Positions 32,646 through 45,870 are shown, counted from the first letter of the stretch. The stretch is 64,000 bases of DNA from Amoebidium appalachense (GCA_963693365.1 CAVNZM010000013.1:4774001-4838000), one strand, 5' to 3'. Notes: a model not told the origin generated them from the letters alone. Translations and numbers: made by a program.

Positions 32646-33353
32646 CTACTCAATCCCATGTGCACCTGCCTCCTTCACCACTCTCACAGGCTCGCCCTTC
32701 TCATCCACCTTCAACTCAAACATCACCTCGTTCGTAGTCAGCCACGGGAATGTAAACGGGGAGTTATACCCAGCCACCTCCCACACGCTCGACTTCAACT
32801 CGTACCCATCCTCCTTCAATCTTTTCTCGAGTTCTTTTGCCTTCTCTTCAGGTTGCGAGTAAAGAATTCTCCCACTGAACACGTGCACAGCAACAACACG
32901 CCCAGGCAGCATACGAAGCTTCACTGCCGGATTCGTGGGTGTAGGTGCAGTGTCAATCGTCTGTGCGGATGGTAGCACAAATGCCATACGAGTCATGTTT
33001 GCAATCCCACCATCATTCCCACTCTTTGCACTACCCCCCTGGCCCATGAATACAGGCGCTGTCATTGCCAACTTCTCCCCCTTTGCACCTGTGCTGTCCA
33101 TCATTACAGGTGCGGTCATTGCAAGCGCTGTTTTGGATTGATTTTCCGGTGTTGTGAACACGCCGATGTAGCGCGCGAGGGTGCGGAAAGCCATAGATGT
33201 GAACTCTTGTCCTGTGGGATTTCCGGTGAGATCTGCGGAATTGACCTCTGCAAGAAGGATGGGGGCATAGCGACGTACTTGGTAGAAGGCGGTCTGTGTG
33301 AGCACCTCGTGTTTGGGTGTCTCCTCGTTGATCTTTCCGAACACAGCGCCCAT
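32646..33353 (-). CDS. SOUL family haem-binding protein
   Basis: A complete intronless frame of 235 residues, from MGAVFGK to stop. It matches the SOUL/HBP family along its whole length: an ETPKHEVL start, YQVRRYAPILLAEV, FRTLARYIGVFTTPEN, two successive AMTAPV repeats (ALAMTAPVMM and KLAMTAPVFM), FVLPSAQTI, VAVHVFSGR, KELEKRLKEDGYEL and the conserved end YNSPFTFPWLTTNEVMFEL. Family members bind haem or other porphyrins in the cytosol, plastids or elsewhere; a physiological role is not settled for most. There is no clear signal peptide; Gly at position 2 is common in plant/algal members. The length is slightly above usual (190-220) because of a Gly/Ser-rich insertion (GQGGSAKSGNDGG) between the second AMTAPV and FVLPS. 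The compact intron-free structure contrasts with the two large intron-rich genes. Confidence 0.95.
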   Translation of the reverse strand: MGAVFGKINEETPKHEVLTQTAFYQVRRYAPILLAEVNSADLTGNPTGQEFTSMAFRTLARYIGVFTTPENQSKTALAMTAPVMMDSTGAKGEKLAMTAPVFMGQGGSAKSGNDGGIANMTRMAFVLPSAQTIDTAPTPTNPAVKLRMLPGRVVAVHVFSGRILYSQPEEKAKELEKRLKEDGYELKSSVWEVAGYNSPFTFPWLTTNEVMFELKVDEKGEPVRVVKEAGAHGIE

Positions 33354-35663
33354 GGTTGATGCGTTGTAGGCGTGGAAGGCTGTAACTTGGGGGGGGTGTC
33401 TTTCGTTGTGTTGCCAATGAGCAGAACGAGCGAAAGTGTGTAGCGATTTGAAACGGAGAAGCGTAAATGGTTATGTGGAGTGTGGTAAAGTTACGCTCTG
33501 GGAGTATTAGGGAAAAGACTTGATATGCTGTTTGGTTTTTGTGTCTGTGCCGATCGTTTCACAACTTCAAGCTCTTTCGTAAAGGCTGGCCACTGTGACC
33601 GGCAAATTTCTTCTTTCTTTTCACAAGGAGTGCCGTTTTTTATATGGTGCGTTAGTCTAACAAACGTTTACTTGTAGAGATGTGTTTAGTGGAAAAAATG
33701 CCGGCATTTGGCCAAGCTGCTTGCGTACTGACTGGCAGACTATTGCTTGTGGCTCACTGGTAGGGACACCGTCAAATGAAACCCAAGACTGATCTTGTGC
33801 AGCATTTTTCACGTTTTGTGCACATGTGTACACCGGACGGTATACAAACACGCTGGGCATGTGTATTATCAGCCTTTTGAAAATGAAGGCTACTGACAAC
33901 CACACATGTACGTGTGTGCGCCTCTGGGATGCGTGTGTGTCTGCGTGCTGTCTGCACACTGGGTACTGTTGGGGGGGGCTGAATGGGGGATGTTGCACGT
34001 TGAGTTCCAGATCCCCTCATGCATAAATGCACAAGCTGAGCTTGTGAAAGCGATCGGTGGGTTGGGTAGGGTAGGAGGGCTGAGCTGGGAGGGCTTCCAC
34101 TTTTACCGTTTTTATACCGGTTTATTGTGTGCCACTGCACATAGACGAGTACGAGGCCTGCGAATGTACTTTTAAGGCCACCGATTGATTCTAGTACACG
34201 GAATTGCATAGGATCCCAGTCTCCCAGACATGACATGGCCAGGTTTTATAGCGATCAAGCGCAACATCCTCTAGATCTATACTTGTTGTAACTGCGTGGG
34301 GGGGGCCCATGACTATGGGAATATGAGCCGGAGCCTTTTGGGGCTCTCGTGTGGTGTTATGGGGCTTTGCAGTCATCGGGATTTATGTCTGACATGGTGA
34401 TAATGCAGGACATGTTGGCAGGATGTTACGGCTGGGGTTCGATGTTTGTCTTGCAGGGAACACGCTTCATCTTCGGCGGTGTGTGTGTGCATTCGATAAA
34501 CTCTGGAATTTGGCTTGTAGAAGGGTGTGTGGCCGGGTGTGGTGTTTCCTTTTCCCCCGATATACCTGTGGGTGCTTTGCCAAGTGGCCTTTTTGAACGA
34601 GTCGGGCCGCGTGCATCTGGTGATGATCTGGGTGTATTTGTGCGCTACACTGAGCTAAATTTCCATACACATTCAATAAGAATTCTGAGGTTGGATAGCA
34701 TGGTGTTGTGTGTTATCAGTTGGTCGTAAAGGGTTTACCTGAATGCGGTCGTATCGAAGACGTATGCCTCTGCCAATTACTGAAGCCGGAGACTTCACTC
34801 TTGTTGCCGGCAGTGGTGATGGTTGTGTGTTTACCCCCGCCTCCCCTTCTTCCTCCCCCCCCCCCCCCCCCCCCCCTCTTGTTTCTCTCTCATCCCCCCC
34901 CCCCCCCCCCGGTTTATCTCTCTCTCTCTCTCTCTCCTCAAGTTCTCGCTCTCAAGATTTTTCTCTCTACAACTTCTTCTTCTCTGTTTTCTCCTTCTCT
35001 CTCATCCCCATCCTCCCCCCCTTCTTCGTTTATCTCTCTCTCTATCTCCTGAAGTTCTCGCTCTCAAGATTTCTCTCTCTTTTCTCCCCCCCCCCCCCCC
35101 CCCTCACCCCCCTTCTTCTCCCTCCCTCCTTCCCCTGCCTATTTCCCGCCCTCCCCCAACTCTTTCTTTCTTTCCTCTCCTTCCTTTCTTCCCTCTCTCT
35201 CTCTCTCTCTCTCTCCCTCCCCCCCCCCCCTTCCCCCCGCCCCCTCCCCCCCCCCAATTTCTCTCTCTCTCGACACACTCTCTCTCACTCTGTTTGTGCC
35301 CCTCTCCCCCTCTCCCCTCCCCTCTTCTCCCCTCTCTCCGAGCAAACCCCGGATCTCCACCCTCATCCGTGGACTATGCGTGCTTTATCAAGCAGCTCGA
35401 AACCCATGACCGCAGGCGTATTCCATGCACACGCATGTAGACACGCATGTTTTTTTGAGCCGCAGACCGGCACACGTTGCACACGCCGAGCACGTATGTA
35501 CCCACACACATGCAACACCCGCTTTTTTTAGAAGCGCTGTGTTACGGTGCAGGCGGGCCATCGCATATGCACGATGGCAGGTCCCGGCAGGTTTTCTGAT
35601 ATATTGTAAGACACACGCTTGCACACTCTTGCACACAGCAAAGACCACTCGATGGCTAGCTCT

Positions 35664-35715
<52 letters not shown>

Positions 35716-36847
35716 TGTGTGTGCGTGTGCGTGTGCGTGTGTGTGTGCGTGTGTGTGCGTGTGCGTGTGTATGTCTGTGTGTGTGTGCATGTGCATGTGT
35801 GCGTGGGTGCGTGCGTGTATGTGGTGGTGGTGGTGGGGGGGGGGGGGGGGGGGGGGAAGGGGGGGAAGGGACGGTGAGGGGGGAGAGGGGGGAGGAGAGA
35901 GAGAGGGGGCGGGGGGGAGAGGGGGGGAGAGGAGGGTGGAGGGGCGCCGGAGGAGGGCTCCCTCTCTCTAAGTAACAGAAAGTTTAAGTTCTGGCACACA
36001 CCCGTTCTGGTGGCACCCACCCACACAATCTTTGCCGCATCAGGCTGTGTATATTCAGTATCTTAATTTGAGCTGGAACAAAGTTTTTTATCAACAATAG
36101 CATGTATGTCCTTGTGACGCTCGAGGCTGTGATCAAACGGATCCCTGGCAACATTCACAGCAAAGTTAAAAGTTGCAGTCATGAATTATTGGTCTTATGG
36201 TTTTTTTAGAACCACATAAACAGTCTGGACTGTGCTGTGTCTACAGACCTATCACTAGTGACGTGCAAAATGCACAATTAGTACTCGCGAGACCTTACAA
36301 GGGACAAGGCCCTGAACGGGAATGAATCCCCCCTCCCCCCCCCCCCCTCCCCCCCCCCAGGGTTCCCCCTCCGCTTTTCTAGCTAGAGCTCCGACCCCCC
36401 CCCCCCCCCCCTCCACCCCCCTCCGACCCTCCACCCACAACCCCCATCCCCTCCCTCCTCCCCTCAAGCCCCCTCCCCCGGGCCCCCATCCCCCCTCCAA
36501 TTTCTGTATCCCCCCACCCCCCCCCCCCCCCCCCCCCGTTTCCACCTCCCAGCGGTGGCACCCACCACACACAACCTTCCCCCACTTCCCCCCTGGGGAA
36601 TTCCCCTCCCTCCCCCCCCCTCCCCCCCTCCCCCCCCCCCTCCCCGCTCCTCCGTCCTGCCTCCTCTGATCCTCCTCTCCCTCCCGCCCCGAACCCTTCG
36701 CCCCTCTTCCCCCTCCCCCCCCCCCTTCCCCCCCTCCCCCCTCTTTCACACACACACACACACAGAGAGAGAGACCGGCACAACAAAAATAGGAGCGAAA
36801 AAAAGAAAAAAGGAAAGTGATGTGAAAAAATTATCGAATTTCAGGAA

Positions 36848-36885
<38 letters not shown>

Positions 36886-37583
36886 GAGATGTAAAAAAAG
36901 AAACATCTAGCCCCCATACGTGCAGTGCTTACAGATGCCGCAGTGACTAATCCTTCTGCACACACACAGGGCCGGGATCAATTTCAGTCATTAAGTATGC
37001 CTTATCCCCCGAAATCGGACCCCTATACAGAGATTCCTCACCGGTTCACTGTAAGCTCCCATAGACTCACTGTGCGCCAAAGCTTAAGTTCACTTGTGCA
37101 GCAGCTGTTGGGTGTGTGCATTTTGTTCGTGGTTTCTTGGGTGCTGTCATATGCATCCCGCTGAGCATGTGTATTGTTTCTGCACTAGTAAGAGTATTAA
37201 TGATTGTGTGCCCGAGCAGGCTGAGCTTTAAAACACAGCAAATCTTGGGTTGAAAAGGTTTCAAACACATAGAAAGATAACCCTGATGACTAGTAATGCG
37301 CACCGTTGGTGTTTGCTTTATGTTGCATATTACTATTAAAGTTTTGATGACTTTATTCCGGCCAATAATGCTGTATGCACACCTATTAGCTTACTTTCAC
37401 AAGCTACGGTAACCATCACGGTCTCTTGAATACACCCCTTTTGTTTGATTAGGCTAGAGTGTACAGAGCACAAACTATCAGATTTCGTAAAGTTATTATA
37501 ACAGTATAACAGTACATACATTAAGTTACTAGTAGTGAAAAAAGGTACCCAGTCTGAGATATTAAAGACAAATAACTTATAGT
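33354..37583. other. Intergenic, no gene supported
   Basis: 33354-34740 is mostly unique DNA. The 126-codon frame at 34349-34729 has plausible composition but no recognisable domain or splice partners, so it is not called. 34840-35340 is a C/T-rich block. 35669-35980 is a GT then G-rich tract. 35980-36310 and 36900-37583 are unique and AT-moderate. 36327-36760 is strongly C-rich and 36847-36883 is poly-G. Confidence 0.45.
34914..35100 (+). repeat. Tandem pyrimidine-rich duplication
   Basis: TTTATCTCTCTCTC...GAAGTTCTCGCTCTCAAGATTT occurs at about 34914-34975 and, with CTGAAG for CTCAAG, at 35029-35085. The period is about 115 bases. Confidence 0.8.
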
Positions 37584-37595
37584 CTAGGCGCAATA

Positions 37596-37787
37596 CTTTT
37601 TTAATTTTTTATTTTATCCCGTTTTGTTCCCGGAGGTGCCCCTAGGGGCCCTCAGGGGGGACTACCGTCTTCCACCCAGCACCGACAGTACTCTAGCTAG
37701 GGTGCTACGATGCTATTAGCTAAACTAAACACACCTATAACAATCCTAACTATATGTACACACTTTGCCCAGGGTATCAACCCCAGC
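37596..37787 (-). mobile_element. A-tailed short retroposon, copy 3, with 12-base target-site duplication
   Basis: Flanked by CTAGGCGCAATA at 37584-37595 and 37788-37799. On the minus strand it begins GGCTGGGGTTGATACCCTGG, lacking the first ~15 bases of copy 2, and ends CCGGGAACAAAACGGGATAA plus an A/T-rich tail. The shorter 5' end fits 5' truncation during target-primed insertion. Confidence 0.9.
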
Positions 37788-37812
37788 CTAGGCGCAATAT
37801 TAAAACTAGAAG

Positions 37813-38898
37813 TTAATAGATAATCGACCTCAACTCCTTAAGAATGGCCCCAAACTCCACGTTCCCATCCAACGAGCTGCTCCTTTTCCTCGTGTCGGGC
37901 TGCAACAACACATCCAGCGCCCTCAAAAACCCACTAAGGTCCCCATCTCCCTCCTCCTTCGGTACATGCATTATGTTGGGACATAAACTGCTCCAGTTAT
38001 TGTGGTGCGGTTTTTCAGGCAGATGTGTTGCACTGTGCGCTCTACTGAGGTAAAACCGGTGGTAGTCGGCACTAATAGCGGGGCGGGCAAGGAAACTTCC
38101 GGAAATTTCCATTGGAGCAGCACCGTTTTCCACGTGGTGTGCACGTGGGGTGGACACGGTCGAGTATGGGTAGTCAATGGGAGAGTCGAGCACGATGGGC
38201 GAGGTGCAGGACCCGGACTCCAAAATGTGCTCTGATTTTGTGGCTCGAAGGGGCTGCCGAGGGGGTTCGAAATCCACTCGCTGCGGGGTTAAGGGGGCGC
38301 TCGCCCTCTCTATTTGGTTGCGTTTAAGGTTTCCGAAATACTTTCTCTTCGACCCTTTTCCCACGCGTGTGTCTATGTCGTGTCGTTGTTTAAGATGCTG
38401 CTGCAGAGAGTTGAGGAGGGCAAATCTCTTCTCGCACCCTTCAACGATGCACGTGTACCTTAACTCGAGGTCGCTCTGCTTGCGCCTGCGACGTTTTTCC
38501 TTTGGGCAAATGGAGAGGGATGTTGGAATTCTCTCGGGGAGGACGTCTGCCCAAGGCGAACGACAACTGTTCGTTTCGTGATGTTCGCCGGATGCATCAG
38601 GCAATGGTTGTCTGCACATGTTGTGATTTTGGGTGCGTGGGGTAATGCTCCTCATTCTGAAAGCATCCGGAGAGGAGTTCATGCTGATGGGTATCTGTTC
38701 ATGTTTGTCGAGCATTACTTTTGCATATGTTGCAATAGGTGAATTATTGGTGCTGTGGGAGTAGTGAGAAGGAGATTCTGGTGTGACAAAGGAGGCAGAG
38801 CGATAGAGAGGTATCTTGGATCTGGATGCGCTTTTTGTTTCGTGGAGAGCAACAAATGGAGAACGCTCGATTCTCTCGTTCTCTCTCCCTGGCTTCAT
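37813..38898 (-). CDS. Single C2H2 zinc-finger protein
   Basis: A complete intronless frame of 361 residues with ATG at 38898. Around residues 145-170 is one classical C2H2 finger, YTCIVEGCEKRFALLNSLQQ followed by HLKQRH (C-x4-C-x12-H-x4-H, with the Phe and Leu core positions present). A basic block KEKRRRRKQ lies just before it and GKGSKRKYFGNLKRNQ just after; both could be nuclear localisation signals. The N-terminus is Ser/Pro-rich. The C-terminus holds LSGFLRALDVLLQ and EFGAILKELRSII, two amphipathic helix-like segments that might mediate dimerisation or co-factor binding. A nuclear DNA- or RNA-binding regulator is likely, but one finger alone rarely gives full sequence specificity. I do not recognise an orthologue. 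The gene lies just downstream of retroposon copy 3. Confidence 0.85.
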   Translation of the reverse strand: MKPGRENERIERSPFVALHETKSASRSKIPLYRSASFVTPESPSHYSHSTNNSPIATYAKVMLDKHEQIPISMNSSPDAFRMRSITPRTQNHNMCRQPLPDASGEHHETNSCRSPWADVLPERIPTSLSICPKEKRRRRKQSDLELRYTCIVEGCEKRFALLNSLQQHLKQRHDIDTRVGKGSKRKYFGNLKRNQIERASAPLTPQRVDFEPPRQPLRATKSEHILESGSCTSPIVLDSPIDYPYSTVSTPRAHHVENGAAPMEISGSFLARPAISADYHRFYLSRAHSATHLPEKPHHNNWSSLCPNIMHVPKEEGDGDLSGFLRALDVLLQPDTRKRSSSLDGNVEFGAILKELRSIIY

Positions 38899-40146
38899 TT
38901 TGGCCGCTTGTTTTGGAGTGTGTTTGTGTGTTTCAGACAGAAGTTGTAACCTGAAAAAAATTGGTTGAGAAACCCGTTCAAGTAGAAGGACTCAAGTGCC
39001 GCCTGAAGTGTTATACTCGGTCATTATCACTGTGTTTGAGTGTGGTGCACACTGCACCCCCGAGCCTTTTTACCTCTACGCCAGAATGCACAGTCTTCGT
39101 AACAAATGACGTAGACACTGATGAGAAATGCCCCGAACACTACTACGGAAGCTACTACAGGACCCCAAAAAACGGATACGTTTGAAGACTACACGATGCC
39201 GAGTGGCCGGCGGCGCACCAGATGCTGATTGGTTGACAGCCATCCGCCAATAGGAAATAGCTTTGGCATGAAAGCGTCCACACAGCCAACGCCCGACTAA
39301 AACATTTGGGATGTATCATGTGTACAGTCACGTTTTCCTGAACTATTTAAATACACGGCTCAAGGTTTGCGCTCGACATGTTTAAAGGTATATGTGTATA
39401 CGGACTCCCGGAGTGAGAATACGTACGTGAAATTATGTACGCTGGGCGTGACATTGTAAGCCTCGGAACAGTTCGGAAAGATGTAGCATGATGCAAATTT
39501 CTGATTGGAGATTACGACAACTTTTTTTTGCACAGATCTATCTCTTTCAACGCTCGGGAAACCTTGAAAGGCATTATTCACATTTACAATGCAACATTGA
39601 TCATACAGTAAAGCAATTGATTATTACATTGTTACTTGCTTTGCACAATGCACTGGCAAATCATAAGCATGTCGGGACTCGGGCGCCACAGAAAGTTCGC
39701 GTATCGTCAAGAAATCTCTGGCAGTCAGTGGCAGACTCGACGCACGAACTGGAGTCATGAGCGCGTGCGCAGCTCGCGTGCGCCTTGAAAAAGCTGAGCC
39801 TCCGGAGGCTCCGACTCTGGTCACTGATTCAGTATGTAGCCTAGTTTTAGCTCGTGAGTCGCAACTCACTAACTAGAAGTTTTCTATTTGTTCAGAAAAA
39901 AAATCATCGATAGGGCTAAAATAAACGCAATCTAGATGTGTTGTTTATAGACTTTGCGTGTATTGTACATAGATAAAATATGCATTTCTTACTACACACA
40001 AGTCAACACAAGCATGCACTCAGCACTGGCCTTTGACGCAGGGTTTACACACTTTTTATTGCGTGGACACTGCCGGAGGCCCAGCCACACTCGACGGCCT
40101 ACTGCGTTTTCCAGCGCAGCCAATCAAATGCAGCTAGTGACATACC
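38899..40146. other. Upstream flank and intergenic DNA, no gene seen
   Basis: Mostly unique DNA of ordinary composition, free of long homopolymers. The region just above 38898 is the likely promoter of the zinc-finger gene. Short open frames here have no recognised domain. Confidence 0.5.
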
Positions 40147-40578
40147 GTACCGCCTCAACCATATTGCCAAATATGGCACTCGCAAGTGTATAACACCTAA
40201 ATACATATTACCTTCCTGTAGAACTGGTCTTTCTCTAGCTGATGGTATTATTGATCAATTACCACGCTTTTACTGTACACGTGCTATACAGTGGAGATCT
40301 AATAAGTATAAGGTGGCATCATTTGCATGCCCAAACAACACACACACACACCAGTTTAACCGGTCATGTATCGCCAAATGTAGTTTGATAGACCACATAA
40401 TACCGCAACACACACACGTCACATTCACAACAGACACCCAGAAAGATAGCCTACCTGTAAATTACAACATCCTTGATTTTATACTAAACACGCGTAACTA
40501 CGACCTGTTTATTAGATGTATTGATTGGCTTGAGAAACACATCACTACAAAATTATAGCGCACGCGCACACACACACA

Positions 40579-40641
<63 letters not shown>

Positions 40642-40673
40642 CCAGCTGATACCGAGTGTCCCGAGGGGAGCCC

Positions 40674-40716
<43 letters not shown>

Positions 40717-40908
40717 GGGGAACCCCAACTAATTGATTTCTCCTTGTAGTCTTTATGGTGTCTCGTAGAGAAAGTAAACCCTGATATATAGTCACCACCC
40801 GACATCTATGTACGTGATCATGATATACCGCTGAGGGGATATTCCGAGCAAAACCCCCCCCCCCATACCTGAGACTGGTTCTCTTTGCCTCGAGTAAACA
40901 GCGTAAAC
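40147..40908 (+). mobile_element. 5'-truncated LINE-A copy (3' end only)
   Basis: Matches the 3' end of LINE-A in opposite orientation, starting abruptly at ACCGCCTCAACC. It encodes the last ~130 residues of the LINE-A protein, unchanged where I compared them; the 80 residues from ASFACPN to the stop at 40556-40558 are identical. It then carries the (CA)n tract (40567-40640), the poly-A run (40678-40715) and the same 190 bases that follow the A-run in the first copy. Similarity ends around 40908, where decayed LINE-B on the opposite strand begins. Confidence 0.9.
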
Positions 40909-42930
40909 CCCTATGATATGTACATGCTAGGCAACATATTATGGGTAAGCAGAGGCTAGCTAGCATCGGTAGCTCCGAAAGAAAGTTAAGGCACCGTATC
41001 ACAATATCATATTGTGCAGCATTAATAAGGTGATCTAGGATAGTTATTTTAAAACGGATATATTGAGGAAGAGATGGAGAAAAGAGAATAAAACCGCCAA
41101 TAACCCCCGGTTCTATTACGTTAGCTAACAGGTTACACTTATTGATAGATATGCATCCGCGAGTAAACCGCCCCCCACACATATTACACATACAAGCAGG
41201 AGACACCAGAAACCGATTACACCGCCAAGCCATAATCATCTTTGCGTTTTTACACCACACCACATTACGAATAAACGAATTTATGTAGGAACGAGACTCT
41301 CTACCGTATCCGCCATATAGGCTACTAGTAGTTGGTGTTTTTGCGGTCCTAACATCTAACACAGGAAGGGACTCAACACGTAGAGTAAAAAGATATCTAT
41401 CAGCCATAGACCTGAAACTATTCATATTCACACTGTTGTAGCCGTACCTCCGGTGGGGTCGCCAGCCATTCCGCATAAGTTCGCTCGACAATGGGCAGAG
41501 ACGATGTGGAAGGGAAGAGGTAGAGGGGCGAGTCCGGCGGGTTATGCGTGTAGCCGGAAGAGCGGGTGGTCCGGGGCACAAGCGGACAGGCGGGTGATGT
41601 GCTCGTGAAGATTAAGGGCTAATTCGTGTACGCGTTGTGATGGTGGTGTGAGTGCGTTGAGAGGATCAAAAAGGCGTCTAGGAATAGGTGTGGAAAGACC
41701 AGTGAGAAACGTACAACAAGTTGTGTAGTGGAAATTATCTATTGATTGGAGGGCATTATCAACAGTATCAGGGGGTGCCATAGCTAGTAAGGGCAACCCG
41801 TATTCAGACAAAGGGCTAATATATGTGCGAAATATACTAAGACGGTTGTATGGGTGTACAGTATTAGAAAGATTAGCAAGATACACATCCCTAAATAACC
41901 GAAGACACCTGCCTGCACTCTCCACCCGACGGTCGATCATCCGTTTGAAACATATGCCCCATTCGTCCACCGGAATCTGTGACGTAGATATACATCGAGT
42001 CACCCCAGACACGGAAGCCCCCCAGATCAATAAACATCACATCACGATGTAAATGGGGCTGGGACCTGGCGTCCTCAGTCTTTTTCCTTGTCCAAAACAT
42101 AGTTCTTGTCAACGAAAGCTGTGACCATCCGTCCCCCATCCGACTTTCATCCGTGTTCGAATTCATATTCCCATCACATTTCGATGTCGCAAATCCCCAA
42201 ATATCTTGTATTCGATTGGGCGAGGGAGGGGACTGCCGAAAAATACAAACGTCGTCCCAGGTTGGGATGGATTTTGATGAAAGGGCACACTTTTTAACGT
42301 TAACCTTCATATCATTACGCTGGCACCAGTGTTCAACCACACGTATATATTGCCGTAATTCGATAGGATCGGATGACATAAGCACAATATCGTCGGCGAA
42401 AAAGAGGGCGGGCGTGGCCTTGGAAGGCAACCCCCCGTCAATTTGTGCCGCAGAAAGGGCGTCAGCCAAATCGTCAATGTATATACAGGTTGAAAAGAAG
42501 TGGGCTTAGCAGGGACCCCTGTAGTACCCCGCGCGTGCGGGTAAATCCCGGGGACAGCCGCCCATTAACCACCGCCCGTCCGCGCGTAAACGCAAACATA
42601 ACTTCCAGTAGCCGGCCCATTTGGGATGCCGGGACACCGCTTGGCCCATAAGCGAGGGAGGTCGATTGTGTCGTACGCATTCTTGAAGTCGATAAAGACG
42701 AGGTGCTCGTATCACCTTGCGTTGTGTAGTGTGAGAATTTGAGCGTAACATGAGTGACGATTCCGAAACGCCGCCTGAAGTGGGCTCAGCTGGGAAGCCT
42801 GCTTAAGGGTGGGAATGGGATTACGAGAAAAGGCCTGTAGAAGGCCACTTTCGAACAATCGGCGAAAGACGGACGTAAGTGTGATAGGGCGAATTTCGTG
42901 AATGGGATCCGGGTCCCCAGAGATCTTGGT
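40909..42930 (-). mobile_element. Decayed LINE-B fragment (reverse transcriptase onwards)
   Basis: Minus-strand blocks in several frames follow LINE order: IRPITLTSVFRRLFES (about 42,890), HSCYAQILTLHN (about 42,735), LVFIDFKNAYDTI (about 42,690), GVLQGSLLSPLLFNLYI (about 42,500), PALFFADDIVLMSSD (about 42,400), and a C-terminal part (40,930-42,030) with YGLPLLAMAPP and a Cys-rich CMCNMCGGRFTRGC segment. It is related to LINE-A but clearly diverged. Frame changes between blocks and the missing endonuclease show it is a dead, 5'-truncated copy. The right boundary is near 42,930, where unique DNA resumes. Confidence 0.88.
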
Positions 42931-43424
42931 CGAAGATTATCCGCCAATCAACGTTTTGTGTTCATCTGATTGGATTCTTAAATCCTAAATAGGAAGGTGG
43001 TGAGCGTTTATCCAATCGAAACATACAACAGAACAATTAAGTTTCTACCAATCACATGCGCTTCTTCTTCTTACAACTAAAAAGTTAGCAAAACATGCGA
43101 TTTTTTTTTACCCTATAGGGTACGGGTACCCTATGTAGTAAAAAAACAGCTACTATAAGCAGCTACCGCAGTCCTCTGAAAGTTCCGGCATGCAGGGTTT
43201 GTGTGCGTATCAGTTAGGTGTGTGTGTAATGTGTGTGGAGTGGGGGGGCCGGGAGGGGGGGGGCGCCGGGATTTGGGGAGGGAGGCACGTACACGTGTGC
43301 ACAACGCACTTCCTCAAACGAGCTCGAGTCGTTGGCCAAAAATAGACCCAAAAGCTTTGTTCAATAAAGGGAGGCCCCTGCTGAGAACTTGACGAGCTAT
43401 CTATTTGTATACGGAGGGGCCATG

Positions 43425-43672
<248 letters not shown>

Positions 43673-43881
43673 ACCACTACCATGCACCACCACCACACCA
43701 CCAAGTTGAGTGCTGGCACCACCACTAATCGATTATCTCCGTCCCTGCTACGCCCGGTCGACCACACATCATCGTAATTAATATCAAGGCTAATGTACTG
43801 TAGCTGCAGCTGTGCTACTTTTTTGACAAGCACGGTCATTTCAGGTTCAGCAAGCGTGCGCGCGCATACACACACACACAT

Positions 43882-43951
<70 letters not shown>

Positions 43952-44016
43952 AAACACACAAACACACACACACACGCACACACACACACAAACGCACACA
44001 CACAAACGCACCAGTG

Positions 44017-44057
<41 letters not shown>

Positions 44058-44455
44058 ACAGTATAGATCTTACAGTTACTGGCACAGGCATTAATAAACA
44101 TTGGATTAAGCATACACGTTCATATACGGACATGTTGTGTGGCACGTGCATGGACATGTCAGACATGTGCACACACGTATGCAACAGTTTGAAACATGCA
44201 CATGCTGATTGACAGTATCATCACAAAGCACGGAGCCAGGGAGACACAGAAAGTCACGCGGCAGAGGGGCATACCGTAGTAACACCTGCACGTTCACACG
44301 CATGCACATACACACACGCACACGGTGCACACAGCAGAAATACATACACACGTCACGGTGACCACATACGTGCCGTACCACATACATACACAAACGGTCA
44401 TAGCTATAGGTTCAACCATGTGTGTCACAGTGGCACACACACATACCACACACAG

Positions 44456-44472
<17 letters not shown>

Positions 44473-44487
<15 letters not shown>

Positions 44488-44501
44488 GCGCGCGCGCGCG
44501 C
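44473..44501. repeat. (CG)n run
   Basis: About 14 uninterrupted CG dinucleotides, flanked by CA repeats on the left and CACGTG on the right. Confidence 0.95.
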
Positions 44502-45870
44502 ACGTGTCACACACAAACACGCACACAAACGCACGTTTGAAACACGCACACAAACGCGTCAAACACACGTGCAGCCACAGCATATCATGGCAAGCATGCC
44601 ACGGCGATCCTCAAGCCATGCACACACACAGATTTCGAATTCAGCTCAACGTTTTCCGCCGGGGGGAGGAAGGGGGGGGTGCGGAGGGGGGAAGAGAGAA
44701 AGGTGGGGGGGGGGGGGGGAGGGGGTAGTTGGGGGGGGGGGGGGGGGGGGGGGAGGGGGGGGGAGGGGGGGGGGGGGCTCTGTGACTGTGACGCACGGCT
44801 GCCGCATACATTTCCAACTGTTACAATCATTACTCACTTACAGTCATGCATTACTAGAACTGTAACACACTCCCATCAGAGTTTAAGTTCGTGTACTATG
44901 TCAGACGAGATGATACTGAAACAAACCGCCAGTAGCTGTTGCAAATGGTCATATGAATCAACGTTACTTGCGCCAATAGCACGGGTTTTATCTCCTCTGA
45001 GAACAACCATACACGTGCACAAGTACACACAAGCATAACATACACATAGTGGTTCACAAGTTTTTCATTCTTTTTCCCTTTCACCCACCGGACCCCGCCC
45101 GTTGTAGCGCTGACCCGTCACTGTTTTCCACACATCACCCCCGATTCTTTTACTAGCCATTCTTGCGGAAAGAGAATAAGAAATCCTTTTGGTCCCGGGT
45201 CAAAGACGAATTCAAACATTAATGGCCTTGGTGACTTCAAAAATATTTGTAGACACGTGTCTCATAATGGTGCCATTGGCTCATTGTTTAGTAGCGGTAT
45301 GTGGTTCGAGAGCATATATATGCCCGTGAGGCTTTGAAATAGTGCAAATAGTGCTGAGTAAAATTTTGAATCCAAAGTTGTTCCCTTATTCTGTGTTGAT
45401 CTTGGTAAAGTCCGCAGCAAGGTGGCCATAGTGTGTGTGCGCGTGTTCTTGTTTGTGCGTCTGTTTCTGGATATGCTTGTGGTTCTGTGTCCGCGTGTTT
45501 GCGTAATTGCATGTGTTTGCGTGTCCCCGTGCTTGTTTAAGCACATGTCACAAAGTTTTGTGTCCGCGTGTTTGTGTCAGCGCAGTGTTTGTGTGTGCTT
45601 GTGTGCACACACAACCTTGTGGGTGTGATTCAGAAGGTGCCTCCCCCTGCCCCCTCCCCCCCCCCAAACACACACACAAACTCAAAGGCCAACTACTAGC
45701 AGCATTGATTCTCGCTCCCTTTTTTGCCCCAGACCAAATTTGCTGCATTTGCCTTTTTTTGGGGGTGTGTATGTGTGGGAACAGGGGGAGGGGGGGGAGA
45801 GGGGGAGGGTGCGCTGGGGAGAAGGGGACTTTAAATTTCTCGGGTGGGGGGGAGGGGAGAGGGGGAAGGT

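Noticed and set aside
34349-34729. 126-codon plus-strand frame
   Set aside because: Ordinary composition but no recognisable domain, start context or splice partners; not enough to call a gene.
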